Shown: piece by piece, positions 44,011 to 52,848 of the stretch
Layout: the number at the start of each line of letters is the position of its first letter
How positions within the stretch are numbered: the first letter of the stretch is position 1
Source of the DNA: Verrucomicrobiota bacterium
Lineage (GTDB): Bacteria > Verrucomicrobiota > Verrucomicrobiia > JADLBR01
Length of the DNA stretch: 64,000 nt
Reading direction: 5' to 3'
Assembly: GCA_029560585.1 (NCBI GenBank)
Contig: JAKQKQ010000296.1
Span: 1-64,000, forward strand
Position numbers and translations under genes: made by a program
Notes under the pieces: model-generated
Told to the model about the DNA's origin: nothing
The model's input: only the letters and a program-made list of their open reading frames with translations
The model's database searches: none

Positions 44011-45828
44011 ATGGCTTCGTTCAGTTGGTTGGCTAGGGGTCTTGCGGCTCGCACGAGCCGCGAAGGGCCGGCGAAGGCGAGGATCGAGCCGCGTCGGCCC
44101 GAGGGGGGCGGAGTGTCGGGGGTGGCTGAAGCGATCCCGTCGCCGTTGGTTGGCAAGGGTCCGGTTCGACCTGCGGCGGGCGAGCGGCAGGGGGTGGTTC
44201 CAGGGGCGCCGCGGAAAGAACCGAGCGTGGGGGGCATACCGGACAATGAGACGATCGAATTATCGCTGAGGAGTGTGCTGGAGTGCATACCCCTGCTGTT
44301 TCTCGCGGGTGATGCAGAAAAGTTGGTGGCGTCACCAGAGGCGCAGACTCGCACCGTAAGATTGCCGCTCCAGCGATTGCTGGCGCAGTTGCCAGCGGGC
44401 CGAATCGAGTTTCGGTTTGCCGATCTGAAGCCACAGATACCCGACGAGTTTCTTGGGGAGGAAGCATCGGAGTGGGAACGCGGAGAAGTGCCGATCTTGC
44501 TGGATCTGGCCGAAATCGTGAAACGTCTTCCGTCGGCTACGCTCGCGCGGCGGGGCGACCAACTGGAGGTTCCGCGCGCGTTGGAGCAGGGCCTGCCAGA
44601 CCTTGTGGTGTGTCCCGAGAAGCGTCCCATGGAGGCACCGTTGCGCGAAACGGCGAGGTTAGCGATGGCGGCTTCGTCGATGCCGATCTTACCGGGGAGT
44701 CTGCTCGGGCCGGAGACGGCGAGTTCGGCACCGGCCGCACCGGCGGGCAATGTGCCGCAGGAGTCTGGGGAATCTCGCAAAGAGGTGATATTGCCCGGCG
44801 CGGTTCCCGAGGCAGGACCAGGGGCCGAACCCGTGAGCCCGGCGCAGCCACTGTTCGTGAGGAAGACGGCACCGAAGCCTCTTCTCAAGTTGCAAATTCG
44901 GGAGTCTGCCGGGCCGAAGGGTGATGAGGCAGGAAAGGCCCTTGCGCTGCGGCGGATGGGGTTGGCGCCTTCGGCGGAGCCTGCCAGTGCGTCGGCCCGG
45001 GAGGTGCCGGGGATCGAGAAGAGACCGCATGAGGCCGGGGGCCCATCGGAAGGCCAGCAGGATTTGCGGGCGCAATTCGGGCTCAAGGCCAAGGTGGAGC
45101 CGTTGTTTTCCGCGCCCGGAGAAAAGGGCAAGACCGCAGGTGCCAAACCCGTGTCCGAGGAAAAGGGCGAGGCCACAGGTGCCAAGCCAGGGTCCGAGGA
45201 AAAGGGCGAGGCCACAGGTGCCAAGCCAGGGTCCGTGGGATTGGGTGCCGTTGGCGTGTCGGCTCAAGGGGTTTTGGCGTCGCCCGGTCTGCCGGTGGCG
45301 ATGCGCCTGCGATCGGTGCCGCGGGCGCGGTCGGGACAGGTTCCGTCGCTGGTTGAGAGGGCGCCCGTCGCCGGGCCGGATCAGGCGCCGAAGGTCGCGA
45401 GCGAACGGACGCGGGCGGCCAAGGGGCTGGCGCGCTGGTTGGGGGTTGGACCCGGCCGCGACATTCTGATCCGAGAGATCCCGGCAATCCTCACGCGTCT
45501 GCCGGGTGTTTCCGGCGCAATCATCTCAGATAGCGAGGCGTTAACGGTGGCGAGACAGCTTCCGGCGGGGATTCCCGAGGAGGCCATCAGCAGCAGCGCG
45601 TCACTGCTCTACAAGAGGCTCAGGCATGCCGCGGGCGAACTCGGCGGAGGCTTTAAGAACCAGACTCTCGTGGGGCTGGGCCAGTGGACGCTGGTCATCA
45701 CCTGCGAGCCGCCATTTTTCCTCACGACGGTGCACACATCCCATGTTGTGTCGCCGCGGCTGGCTCGCCGGATGCGCAAGGTCGCTAGGGCTCTGGCACG
45801 GCTCGAGGCCGCCCGACCCGTGGGGTGA
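44011..45828 (+). CDS. large disordered protein with C-terminal roadblock/LC7 domain
   Basis: This 605-residue protein has a middle folded part (about 75-200; ETIELSLRSVLECIPLLFL) and a long Pro, Ala, Glu and Gly rich linker with a 13-residue tandem repeat. The C-terminal roadblock/LC7-type domain is about 485-600 (LIREIPAILTRLPGVSGAII ... SASLLYKRL ... LVITCEPPFFLTTVH). Roadblock proteins such as MglB act as GAPs or partners of MglA-like GTPases, and an mglA gene lies 5 kb downstream. The central part shows SRSVLxxIP-like features found in some roadblock-linked proteins. A polarity or motility role is inferred. Confidence 0.75.
   Translation: MASFSWLARGLAARTSREGPAKARIEPRRPEGGGVSGVAEAIPSPLVGKGPVRPAAGERQGVVPGAPRKEPSVGGIPDNETIELSLRSVLECIPLLFLAGDAEKLVASPEAQTRTVRLPLQRLLAQLPAGRIEFRFADLKPQIPDEFLGEEASEWERGEVPILLDLAEIVKRLPSATLARRGDQLEVPRALEQGLPDLVVCPEKRPMEAPLRETARLAMAASSMPILPGSLLGPETASSAPAAPAGNVPQESGESRKEVILPGAVPEAGPGAEPVSPAQPLFVRKTAPKPLLKLQIRESAGPKGDEAGKALALRRMGLAPSAEPASASAREVPGIEKRPHEAGGPSEGQQDLRAQFGLKAKVEPLFSAPGEKGKTAGAKPVSEEKGEATGAKPGSEEKGEATGAKPGSVGLGAVGVSAQGVLASPGLPVAMRLRSVPRARSGQVPSLVERAPVAGPDQAPKVASERTRAAKGLARWLGVGPGRDILIREIPAILTRLPGVSGAIISDSEALTVARQLPAGIPEEAISSSASLLYKRLRHAAGELGGGFKNQTLVGLGQWTLVITCEPPFFLTTVHTSHVVSPRLARRMRKVARALARLEAARPVG
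45118..45234 (+). repeat. three tandem 39-bp units in the roadblock gene
   Basis: The units 45118-45156, 45157-45195 and 45196-45234 encode 13-residue blocks of the form EEKGEATGAKPGS. The last two are identical and the first has diverged. The reading frame is kept, and the region is predicted to be disordered. Confidence 0.9.
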
Positions 45829-46366
45829 GCGTCCAGCCACATAATCTCGTCAGCGGTCGAGTTCGTGATCTCCCACCTCCCGACCACGGGACACCACCGG
45901 GGGTGAAAATCGATTCTGGAGGGCGGCCGGGTTTCGTTCGGTGCCGCGCGATAGGCGGCATCGGGGGTGGGGACGATCCCGACGTGGCGCGGGCATTCCT
46001 GCCCGCGACGGCGGCCAAGGCACGCGGCGGCAGGCAGGATTGCCTGCCCCACGGCTACGGGGATTTTCGATCTAGATCCCATGCCCCGGCCGCCCGCCCG
46101 ACGGCGGGCATCCGGGCAGTCGGGGGTTGAAAATGGGACGCGGGAACACGCTGGCGCGCGATTCGCGCGCGGGATAGCCTCGTAGGAGCGCGCTGGCGCG
46201 CGATTCGAATCGCCTGCAAGCAGGCTCCTACGATTCGGCTCTGAATCCTCTTGAGCCTGCATATTTCACGCGCTTGCGTGAAAAATGCAGGCTAGGCGGT
46301 CCGCGGGATCCAGGCGAGCCGGATGGGCGCTACGGTGATATCGGTTTTGCGGGGATGGGAGGAACA
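45829..46366. other. repeat mosaic without a gene
   Basis: No gene is supported. The part from about 45915 to 46060 matches 20610-20740 (ccgcgcgat, ggcggcatcggggg, gtggcgcgggca, cctgcccgcg). From 46160 to 46245 there are nested palindromes of ggagcgcgctggcgcgcgat type, ending with gcctgcaagcaggctcctac, which also occurs at 20777-20800 and, with one change, near 49857. A family A hairpin follows at 46254-46293. Confidence 0.7.
46254..46293. repeat. REP-like hairpin, family A copy 3
   Basis: AGCCTGCATATTTCACGC (46254-46271) pairs with GCGTGAAAAATGCAGGCT (46276-46293) with one mismatch around a 4-nt loop, and AG follows. This is the most regular copy in the window. Confidence 0.85.
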
Positions 46367-47107
46367 TCAGCAGAGCTGAATCGCATTGTAAACGAACCAC
46401 CCATCCAGTCCGAGGAACAACATGGGGGTTGCCGATCCAGAGTCTCGTTGCACTTCGATGGCGCTATCGAAAGGTTCCACAGTCGCCAGCCCAGTGATTG
46501 GGAGTTTTAGATGGCGGACCACTCCGTTGAAAAGAAGGTGCTTGTTTGTGATCGCGAACAGCCCTGAATCAGTCTGTTTGACTTCCTCCCGGACTCGCGG
46601 GACTGCCCGAAATCCCCCTATGCGCCAGTAGATTCCCTTCGCTAAGCGAATACTGAACCCGGACGAACCCCCAATAACGTCCCGCTTCTTAATCCGCTCA
46701 TTCAAAGCGACATGAGGGAAAGCCCAGAGCAACTCCTCTCCACGAATCAGTTTGAACGGAAGGGGCGCACTCATGCTGCAGCGGCATTTAACGACTCCTT
46801 TCTGGAGATCGCGCAACACAGCCGCTTTGACGAGCCGGGTGAGGTGGCCGTTCTTGTCGAGGAGCGCATCAGCAACCCCCAATGCGTTCTTGAGTGTTGC
46901 GAGGCGGGCTTCTTCTTCGTCGGTGAGGAGATGATCGTCAAGTGCCGTATCGACGGCCTGGCACCAGGCATTAGCGAGGACCGCAAATTTTTCCGTGGGA
47001 TCGAGGTTTGCCGTGGCGATCCGAAGTTGCTCGCGTAGCACGTCATCAGAAAAGCCCTGTCGCAGGGCTTCGGCCACCAATTGGATGGCCAAGTCAGAAG
47101 CTTCCAT
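46367..47107 (-). CDS. TerB-like/PH-like domain protein next to a HerA-type ATPase
   Basis: This 246-residue protein has an N-terminal helical half (1-115) with a TerB-like stretch (LDDHLLTDEEEARLATLKNA). The C-terminal half is beta-rich and resembles bacterial PH domains (SGLFAITNKHLLFNG, then VEPFDSAIEV and LDGWFVYNAIQ). There is no signal or membrane helix. It starts 22 nt after the ATPase gene end, so they form an operon. Base composition is visibly lower in GC than neighbouring genes, hinting at transfer. A partner or membrane-tethering role for the ATPase is inferred. Confidence 0.65.
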   Translation of the reverse strand: MEASDLAIQLVAEALRQGFSDDVLREQLRIATANLDPTEKFAVLANAWCQAVDTALDDHLLTDEEEARLATLKNALGVADALLDKNGHLTRLVKAAVLRDLQKGVVKCRCSMSAPLPFKLIRGEELLWAFPHVALNERIKKRDVIGGSSGFSIRLAKGIYWRIGGFRAVPRVREEVKQTDSGLFAITNKHLLFNGVVRHLKLPITGLATVEPFDSAIEVQRDSGSATPMLFLGLDGWFVYNAIQLC

Positions 47108-47129
47108 AAAGAAGAATTCTGAGGCGAAG

Positions 47130-49607
47130 TCATCGCGGGCGCCAGCACAAGTATACGTGGTTCACACTGATGTCACCCTCGCGTGGCGCAAGCTTGGCGG
47201 TTTCGATGGTCGCTTTTCCCACGTCATACCGAGCAGCGATTTCGGCTAGAGTCCGATCACATTCTTCCTTGCTGGACGCCAGCTGTCGTTGAATCTCGTC
47301 ACGTTTCTCCTCGGCCAGCTCAATGTCTTGGCCCTCCTTGTCCACTTTCGAGAGTTTGCGAGCCACCGTCGCTCCCCGGCGGAGATCCGTTGCAGAGAGG
47401 CCACCAGATCGGGAAGAAGGGGTAAGCACTTTCAAAATGCCTCGGAGAGCTGAATCCTTGGGTGCCACGGCATCAACCATTTTCGACAGGCCTTTGCGAA
47501 CAATTCCACTTCCGAGGACGGTCGTTGCCACTTCAACCCACGTTTGGGACTTCTCACGGGATTGATCGCCCATCTCCTTTTCGAGGCGCAGCTCCGCTTG
47601 CCGAAGCTTATTTTCGAGAGACACGCGGTTCTTTTCAAATCGATCCAAAGCTTCACTGACTTCTGGCGTTTTGCGCTGCTCAAGCGCGGCGGCCACTCGG
47701 GTCCTAAAATCGCCCTCGATTTCGCCGGGGCGGGAGGTGAGTTTGAGCGAGGGGCAGCGGAGGAGGGTGAATTTCTTTTGCTGGTAGAGGAATTGAGCGA
47801 GGGATTTTGCCCATGCGGCATAGTTCTTGGCCTGGAGGGCGCAGGCGGGGAGTTCTGCGAAGCGGGCGCCCGCGGGGGGCGCGGCGTTCCCCTGCGGGGC
47901 GGTGCCATCCCTGAGATCGGCCTGGTCCCAGTCGATGGCATCGGCCCGGTCAGGGACATCGAGCAGGGCATGGACGGTGGCCCATTCATCGATGCCAGCC
48001 GAGGCGCTGACGAAGTGCAACTTGGCCTCGGCGAGAAGGGCGGGTTGGAGTGTGATTTCTCCTCCGGCGGCAGCGCGTTCCGTCGGTGGGAGGAATGCCT
48101 GCCTGATATCCGCGGGGACGGGTGGAGCGGAGGTGGAAGCGCCGGGCAGGGGCGCTGCGGCCTTTGCAGGGGTCGATGGCTGTGGTGCCGCAGTTTTTCG
48201 GGCCGCCATGAGCTTCTCGATCTGCGCGCGGGTCATGGGGCCACCGAGGTAGGAGAGCGCCCAGCGCGTCTGGAAGAGGGCAGGGCCATCCTCGTGGACG
48301 TTGTTCATGAGGAAGACGCGCTTGCCGAGGCCGGAAATCATCTTGTCGATGGCGGCGCGGTCGAACGCGTGCCCGGCGCCCTGGGAGGCGCCCTCGAGGC
48401 CGTCGAGGATGCGGGCCTTATCGCGCTCGGTCTGGAGGCGTCCGATGAACCAGGTGCCGCAGTTGGCGAGGCCCTTGTAGTCGAGGTCCACGGGGTTTTG
48501 GGTGGCGAGGACGCAGCCGACGCCGAAGGCCCGGGCCTGTTTCAGCAGGGTGAGCATCGGGCCCTTGGACGGGGGCGCGGCCGAGGGCGGGAAGTAACCG
48601 AAGATCTCGTCCATGTAGAGGATGGCCCTGAGGCTGGATGTGCCTGGCTGACCGCGCATCCAGGAGATCGTCTCGTTGAGCAGGAGGGTGACGAAGAACA
48701 TTCGCTCGGCATCGGAGAGGTGCGCGATCGAGAAGATGGCCAGCCGGGGTTTTCCATCCGGCGTGTAGAGGATTCGCTGGATGTCGAGGGGCTCACCCTG
48801 GGTCCAGGCGGCGAATCCGGGAGAGGCCAAAAGGCCATTGAGGCGCATGGCGAGCGCGGAACGATCCTTGGACGGGTAGAAAGATTCCAGGTCGAGGACC
48901 CCGAGTCGATCGAAAGGTGGGGACTGGATGGAGCGGATCAGGTCGGCGATGGCTACGTCGCGGCCTTCGCGCCAAGCGGCCTCGAGGATATTGGCAATGA
49001 GGATGTGCTCGCGGCTCTGGAGAGGATCGGCATCGATCCCGAGGAGGGCCAAGAGGCCGGACGTGGCGCCGACGATTCGATCGCGGAGAAGGTCGGCATC
49101 ATCGAGGAGAGAAGGCGGTGGTGCCGCGAAGGAGCGGAGCGCCGAGACAGGAAGCCCGGCGGTGCTGCCGGGGGTGTAGACGACGGCGTCGGCGGCCTCC
49201 GCGAATCGGCGGATGCGGTCGGGGGACTGTCCCCAGGCCGCGAGGCCCTCGCGCCATGCCTTGGCGGTGTTGGCGGCGAGTTCGGCGGTGCCGATGCCCT
49301 GTCGGGAGGCCTCGGCGGGATCGATCCAGGGGGCGAAGTCGTCGGGGCGCAGATCGGGGAAGGTGAGGAGGAGGTTGGCGAGATCGCCTTTGGGGTCGAT
49401 GACGATGGCTGGGATGCCATCGATCGCGGCCTCCTCGAGGAGCGACACGCAGAGGCCGGTCTTGCCGCTGCCGGTCATGCCGACGCACAGCGCATGGGTC
49501 GTGAGATCCTTCGCGTCGTAGAGCAGCGGTGTGTTCGTGGCCTTGCCGGTGGCGGGATCGAACTCCTTACCGAGATAGAAGACTCCCAATTTTTCAAAAT
49601 CGGTCAT
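47130..49607 (-). CDS. HerA/FtsK-type ATPase with coiled-coil C-terminus
   Basis: This 825-residue P-loop ATPase is of the HerA/DUF87 group. Walker A is GMTGSGKT (43-50), the next strand PAIVIDPKGDLANLL is typical, and Walker B lies in ILYMDEIFGYFPP (about 325-337), followed by QARAFGVGCVLATQNP and an Arg-rich FIGRLQTERDKARI. After a Pro/Ala linker (about 490-530) come a mixed domain and a long coiled coil (about 680-800). HerA-type motors translocate DNA or protein and are common in defence and secretion modules. Base composition changes within the gene: the last 600 nt or so are lower in GC. The start at 49607 begins at MTDFEKLGVFYLG. Confidence 0.78.
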   Translation of the reverse strand: MTDFEKLGVFYLGKEFDPATGKATNTPLLYDAKDLTTHALCVGMTGSGKTGLCVSLLEEAAIDGIPAIVIDPKGDLANLLLTFPDLRPDDFAPWIDPAEASRQGIGTAELAANTAKAWREGLAAWGQSPDRIRRFAEAADAVVYTPGSTAGLPVSALRSFAAPPPSLLDDADLLRDRIVGATSGLLALLGIDADPLQSREHILIANILEAAWREGRDVAIADLIRSIQSPPFDRLGVLDLESFYPSKDRSALAMRLNGLLASPGFAAWTQGEPLDIQRILYTPDGKPRLAIFSIAHLSDAERMFFVTLLLNETISWMRGQPGTSSLRAILYMDEIFGYFPPSAAPPSKGPMLTLLKQARAFGVGCVLATQNPVDLDYKGLANCGTWFIGRLQTERDKARILDGLEGASQGAGHAFDRAAIDKMISGLGKRVFLMNNVHEDGPALFQTRWALSYLGGPMTRAQIEKLMAARKTAAPQPSTPAKAAAPLPGASTSAPPVPADIRQAFLPPTERAAAGGEITLQPALLAEAKLHFVSASAGIDEWATVHALLDVPDRADAIDWDQADLRDGTAPQGNAAPPAGARFAELPACALQAKNYAAWAKSLAQFLYQQKKFTLLRCPSLKLTSRPGEIEGDFRTRVAAALEQRKTPEVSEALDRFEKNRVSLENKLRQAELRLEKEMGDQSREKSQTWVEVATTVLGSGIVRKGLSKMVDAVAPKDSALRGILKVLTPSSRSGGLSATDLRRGATVARKLSKVDKEGQDIELAEEKRDEIQRQLASSKEECDRTLAEIAARYDVGKATIETAKLAPREGDISVNHVYLCWRPR

Positions 49608-49901
49608 GGGCCCAATCATCCGCGCTTCGCCAGCGCCCCGCAAATCCAAAAGAAGAGCGGATGACGTGCCGGGGACGTGGGGGGCCGATGGCGGTCGCAG
49701 CAGAACAACCATCTCCTCGGTCGCTGTAGGAATGAAGCAGAGTCTGGGGGCGCGACCGTTGTGTATGCGGTGGCAAAGGGAAGGGGGGACACCGCTTTTG
49801 TCTCCGCCGGAGCCGATGGTCCCGGCTCGCGCTTGCGCGCGATTCGCGCGTGGAATCGCCTGCAAGCAGGCTCCTGCGATTTGGTGTCGGAATTCTCGAG
49901 C
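49608..49901. other. gap with dispersed repeat sequence
   Basis: This 294-nt stretch contains, from about 49755, sequence related to the 146-bp element at 20911 (gcggtggca, gacaccgcttttg, ggagccgatgg), then gcgcgcgattcgcgcgtgga and gcctgcaagcaggctcctgc at 49859-49878. I see no gene; the upstream extension of the ATPase frame here is repeat-derived. Confidence 0.6.
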
Positions 49902-50426
49902 TCAGCGGTTTCGTCCGCGGAAGAGGTCCGCGAGCCGGGTCATCTGGGAGGGGCGTTCGCCCTGCTTGAGATGCTCGTACTTGATCGGTCGGGATTTGCC
50001 ATCGCGGACGCCCATCAGGCGCGTGGTGACGGTGTCGACCGGTGGGGTTGCGACTGGGGGCTTAGAGGGATTGAGTTCCGCGAGGGATTTGATTTCGATG
50101 ACGAAGTTGACCTCCCCGATGCGGAGCACATCGCCCTGGTGGAGCCACGATTCCATTCCCATGGTGCCATTGACCCAGGTGCCGTTGACGGAGCCGAGGT
50201 CTTTGACCCGCGCGCCCTCGGGACTCACGTCGATGCGGCAGTGATAGCGGGAGATGGTGGGGTGATTCAGCAGGATGTTGCAGTCCGGCATGCGACCGAT
50301 CTGGGCGCCTTCTCGTGGGACGACGAAGAGTTTGCCGTGGAAGCCCTGGCCGGTCCCCCGCAGGCAGACCACGACCTTGCTGGGATCCAGAGTCGCGGCA
50401 TCCATCCTCGAGGTTTTGCCGACCAT
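49902..50426 (-). CDS. FHA-domain protein
   Basis: This protein of about 174 residues has one forkhead-associated domain (about 10-110), the phosphothreonine-binding fold. Key residues are seen in IGRMPDCNILLNHPTISRYH (Gly-Arg, Ser, His) and DLGSVNGTWVNG (Asn-Gly). The C-terminal 60 residues are polar and end basic (LADLFRGRNR). FHA proteins read Ser/Thr kinase signals, but no kinase is in the window. The start is uncertain between ATG 50426 and ATG 50405. It is divergent from mglA. Confidence 0.88.
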   Translation of the reverse strand: MVGKTSRMDAATLDPSKVVVCLRGTGQGFHGKLFVVPREGAQIGRMPDCNILLNHPTISRYHCRIDVSPEGARVKDLGSVNGTWVNGTMGMESWLHQGDVLRIGEVNFVIEIKSLAELNPSKPPVATPPVDTVTTRLMGVRDGKSRPIKYEHLKQGERPSQMTRLADLFRGRNR

Positions 50427-50740
50427 GAGTGGAGGGGAGGGTAGGACATTTCTGGCCGGGTGCAAGGCCAGAAGCAGGGGATTCCTCGTCTTGGGCTCGG
50501 TTGGGAGGCGGGAACCCGGCAGGGCTTTTGGTTCGATCGACCGAAGCCGTTGGAGTCCAAGCTTTAGCCTGTTTCGTGTCCGATTCAGTCTAGAGGCTGA
50601 ACTCCAACAGGTTGCTGTCGAATAACCAAAAGCCCTGGGGACCCCGTGGCGGGCGTCGCTTTTTTATTGCAACTCGGTGTGGGCATGAGAGTTTTACAAA
50701 CTTCCGTGGGCGGCGCCGGTCGTCCGGGATGGTATCGGTT
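50427..50740. promoter_or_regulatory. divergent gap between the FHA gene and mglA
   Basis: The 314-nt gap should hold promoters for both directions. A small hairpin, CCCGTGGCGGG, near 50645-50656 is followed closely by a six-T run (about 50662-50667). This could be a weak terminator or leader structure on the + strand. No named riboswitch pattern is recognised. Confidence 0.3.
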
Positions 50741-51343
50741 ATGGCTTACATTAACTACGCGCATCGGTTGGTGCAGCTTAAGATCGTGTACTGCGGGTGC
50801 GGTCTCTGCGGCAAGACCACGAATCTCCAGGTGGTGCACGCCTCGCTGCGGAACACGCAGAAGAGCGAGCTGGTGTCGCTTGCGACGCGCGAGGATCGGA
50901 CCCTGCTGTTTGATTTCATGTCGCTGGAGACGAAACTCTTGAACGGTTTTTCGGTTCGTTTTCAGCTGTATACGGTGCCGGGGCAATCCATCTATACGAG
51001 CACGAGACGACTGGTGCTCAACGGTGCCGACGGGGTGGTCTTCGTGGCCGATTCACAGCCGGGGCGATTCCAGGAAAACGTGAGCGCGTTTCGCGACATG
51101 GAGACGAATCTGGTCGAGAATCGGCTCTCTCTCGAACAGGTGCCCCACGTGCTTCAATATAACAAGCGGGACATGCCGAACGCGGTGTCGCTGGAATACC
51201 TTGAGGACGCGTTGAACAATCGCTATCCCCGGGTGCCGGCGTACCAGTCGGTTGCGACGACCGGTTTCGGTGTTATGGAGACCCTCAACAGTATCGCCGG
51301 GCTGGTTGTGCAGCGGTTCAGTACGGCGGCGGCGTCGCGTTAG
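50741..51343 (+). CDS. mglA: MglA-like small GTPase
   Basis: This 200-residue Ras-like GTPase is of the MglA group, which sets cell polarity and motility direction in Myxococcus and occurs widely with roadblock partners. G1 is GCGLCGKTTN (MglA usually has GPGLCGKTTN, so Pro reads Cys here). G3 is YTVPGQ, and G4 is QYNKRD. The start at MAYINYAHRLVQLKIVY matches the family. A roadblock-domain protein (44011-45828), an FHA protein and pilT in this window could belong to the same signalling and motility network. Confidence 0.9.
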   Translation: MAYINYAHRLVQLKIVYCGCGLCGKTTNLQVVHASLRNTQKSELVSLATREDRTLLFDFMSLETKLLNGFSVRFQLYTVPGQSIYTSTRRLVLNGADGVVFVADSQPGRFQENVSAFRDMETNLVENRLSLEQVPHVLQYNKRDMPNAVSLEYLEDALNNRYPRVPAYQSVATTGFGVMETLNSIAGLVVQRFSTAAASR

Positions 51344-51360
51344 GCAAGGGCGGGCACCGG

Positions 51361-51389
51361 GCGAAAAAATCACTGGCGAAAAAATCACT
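51361..51389 (+). promoter_or_regulatory. short tandem repeat before the PagL-like gene
   Basis: gcgaaaaaatcact occurs at 51361-51374 and again at 51376-51389, a 15-nt period. It lies between the mglA stop and the next ribosome binding site. It may be a regulator site or a slipped-strand duplication. Confidence 0.35.
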
Positions 51390-51440
51390 TGCGCTGGGCG
51401 AGAGTCTTCGCTACTCGTCCCGAAAAGGAAGGAAAAAGGA

Positions 51441-52094
51441 ATGAGGAAGGCGTTGGCTCTAGGCATTTTGGGATTGGCCATCGGTGGATGGTCGGGCGCG
51501 GATCTTTCGGCTGGAGAGTATGGCCTCAACAGCCCGATGGTTGAGCAGGATATCCCGCACGGTCCTTGGGACGAGGAGGGTTTCGAGTTCACGTTTATCA
51601 CGGGGCCGTTCTTCGGTCCGGCTTTCGGGGTCGAGGGCGGTCGTGAGACGCTCGATTATTTTAGCAATAGCTTCCGGCTGGGACTCAACCTGACCGGGAT
51701 CATTGGCGACAGCTGGTATCGGGGCTGCTTCCAATTCGTGGGCGAGATCTTCGTGGCGGAGATTTTCAAATCGGGCGGCGACGGCGGTGGCTCGATCGTG
51801 GTGGGGCCGAATGCGCTGTTCCGCTACAACTTCGTGCAGGAGAACTGGCCGGTGGTGCCTTACATCCAGCTTGGCCCTGGGCTGGTGTACACGGACACGA
51901 AGAACAATGCGATCGGTTCGGCTTTCGGATTCCAGCTGAACATCGGCGTGGGCCTGCGGTTCATGATCAACGACAAGTGGGCGGTTTCGGGTGAGTTTGA
52001 TTGGCACCACATGTCGAACGCGGGTTTTGCGGAACACAACGCGGGCAGCAACGAGGCGGGTGGACAGCTCGGCATCTCGTATTTCTTCTTCTGA
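51441..52094 (+). CDS. PagL-like lipid A deacylase (outer-membrane barrel)
   Basis: This 217-residue protein has a signal peptide (MRKALALGILGLAIGG, cut near GADLSAG) and alternating beta-strand sequence ending in an aromatic strand (GGQLGISYFFF), typical of an outer-membrane beta-barrel. Near the end, FDWHHMSNAGFAEHNAGSNE carries the H-x-S-N-A pattern of acyloxyacyl hydrolase/PagL enzymes, which remove the 3-O acyl chain of lipid A using a His-Ser pair. GGAAGG lies upstream of the ATG. If active, it would remodel lipopolysaccharide. Confidence 0.8.
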   Translation: MRKALALGILGLAIGGWSGADLSAGEYGLNSPMVEQDIPHGPWDEEGFEFTFITGPFFGPAFGVEGGRETLDYFSNSFRLGLNLTGIIGDSWYRGCFQFVGEIFVAEIFKSGGDGGGSIVVGPNALFRYNFVQENWPVVPYIQLGPGLVYTDTKNNAIGSAFGFQLNIGVGLRFMINDKWAVSGEFDWHHMSNAGFAEHNAGSNEAGGQLGISYFFF

Positions 52095-52848
52095 GCCGGG
52101 GCGTCGAAACTGGCGAATACAGGTCGCCTACGACGGTCGCGGATTTGTTGGATGGCAACGCCAGACAAATGGCGTTGCCATTCAGTTTTTAGTGGAGGGG
52201 GCGGCGCGGTCGGTATTTGGCAAGCCGGTTGCGGTGAATGGGGCGAGCCGCACGGATTCCGGGGTACACGCGCTGGGACAGGTCGCGAGTTTTCTTCAAC
52301 CAGAGAGCAGCAGAGAATTCTCCGCGCAAGAGCTGCGCAATGCCCTGAACGCGCATCTGCCTCCGGAGGTGAGGGTGATGAGGGCCACGCGGGCGCCGGG
52401 CCCTTTCCACGCCCGGTTTTCCGCCAGGTGGAAAAGGTACCGGTATCGGATAATCAATGCGCAGGTGATGCCACCACACGAACTGGGGAGGGCGTGGCAG
52501 GTGCCCTTGCAGCTGAACATCGCCGCGATGCGGGCTGGGGGCAAACGGTTGGAGGGGAGGCATGATTTTGCCCCTTACAGCGTGAATTCGAAGACGGTGC
52601 GGGAGGACACGGTGCGGCGGGTGCGGCGGATATCGGTCTCGTCGTGCGGGAGCGAGGTGGATGTGACGGTGGACGGGGACGGTTTTCTGTATCGGATGGT
52701 GAGGAGCATCGTCGGGGCGATGGTGCACGTGGGGTTGGGGAGGCGCGCGCCCGAGTGGATGGAGGAGCGCCTGTGGGCGGGTCGGCGCGAGCCGGGAGTG
52801 GTGACCGCCCCACCCCAGGGGCTCTATCTGGTGAGGGTCGTCTATTGA
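52060..52848 (+). CDS. truA: tRNA pseudouridine synthase A
   Basis: TruA makes pseudouridine at positions 38-40 of tRNA anticodon arms. The catalytic aspartate is in GASRTDSGVHALGQ; NWRIQVAYDGRGFVGWQRQ at the start and FLYRMVRSIVGAMVHVG near the end are typical. No ATG is available: the GTG at 52060 inside the PagL-like gene end (35 nt overlap, GAGG just before it) gives 262 residues, the usual length. TTG 52027 and GTG 51991 are also open. It is coupled to trmL downstream. Confidence 0.92.
   Translation: MDSSASRISSSEPGRRNWRIQVAYDGRGFVGWQRQTNGVAIQFLVEGAARSVFGKPVAVNGASRTDSGVHALGQVASFLQPESSREFSAQELRNALNAHLPPEVRVMRATRAPGPFHARFSARWKRYRYRIINAQVMPPHELGRAWQVPLQLNIAAMRAGGKRLEGRHDFAPYSVNSKTVREDTVRRVRRISVSSCGSEVDVTVDGDGFLYRMVRSIVGAMVHVGLGRRAPEWMEERLWAGRREPGVVTAPPQGLYLVRVVY

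Noticed and set aside
47544-49664. 706-residue open frame on the + strand
   Set aside because: It is exactly antisense to the HerA-type ATPase gene, is composed of Gly, Glu, Ala and Asp as expected from a high-GC antisense frame, and shows no domain.
50637-50668. Riboswitch or strong terminator before mglA
   Set aside because: The hairpin is only 4 bp and separated from the T run; no known riboswitch core is seen, so it is kept only as a weak note.
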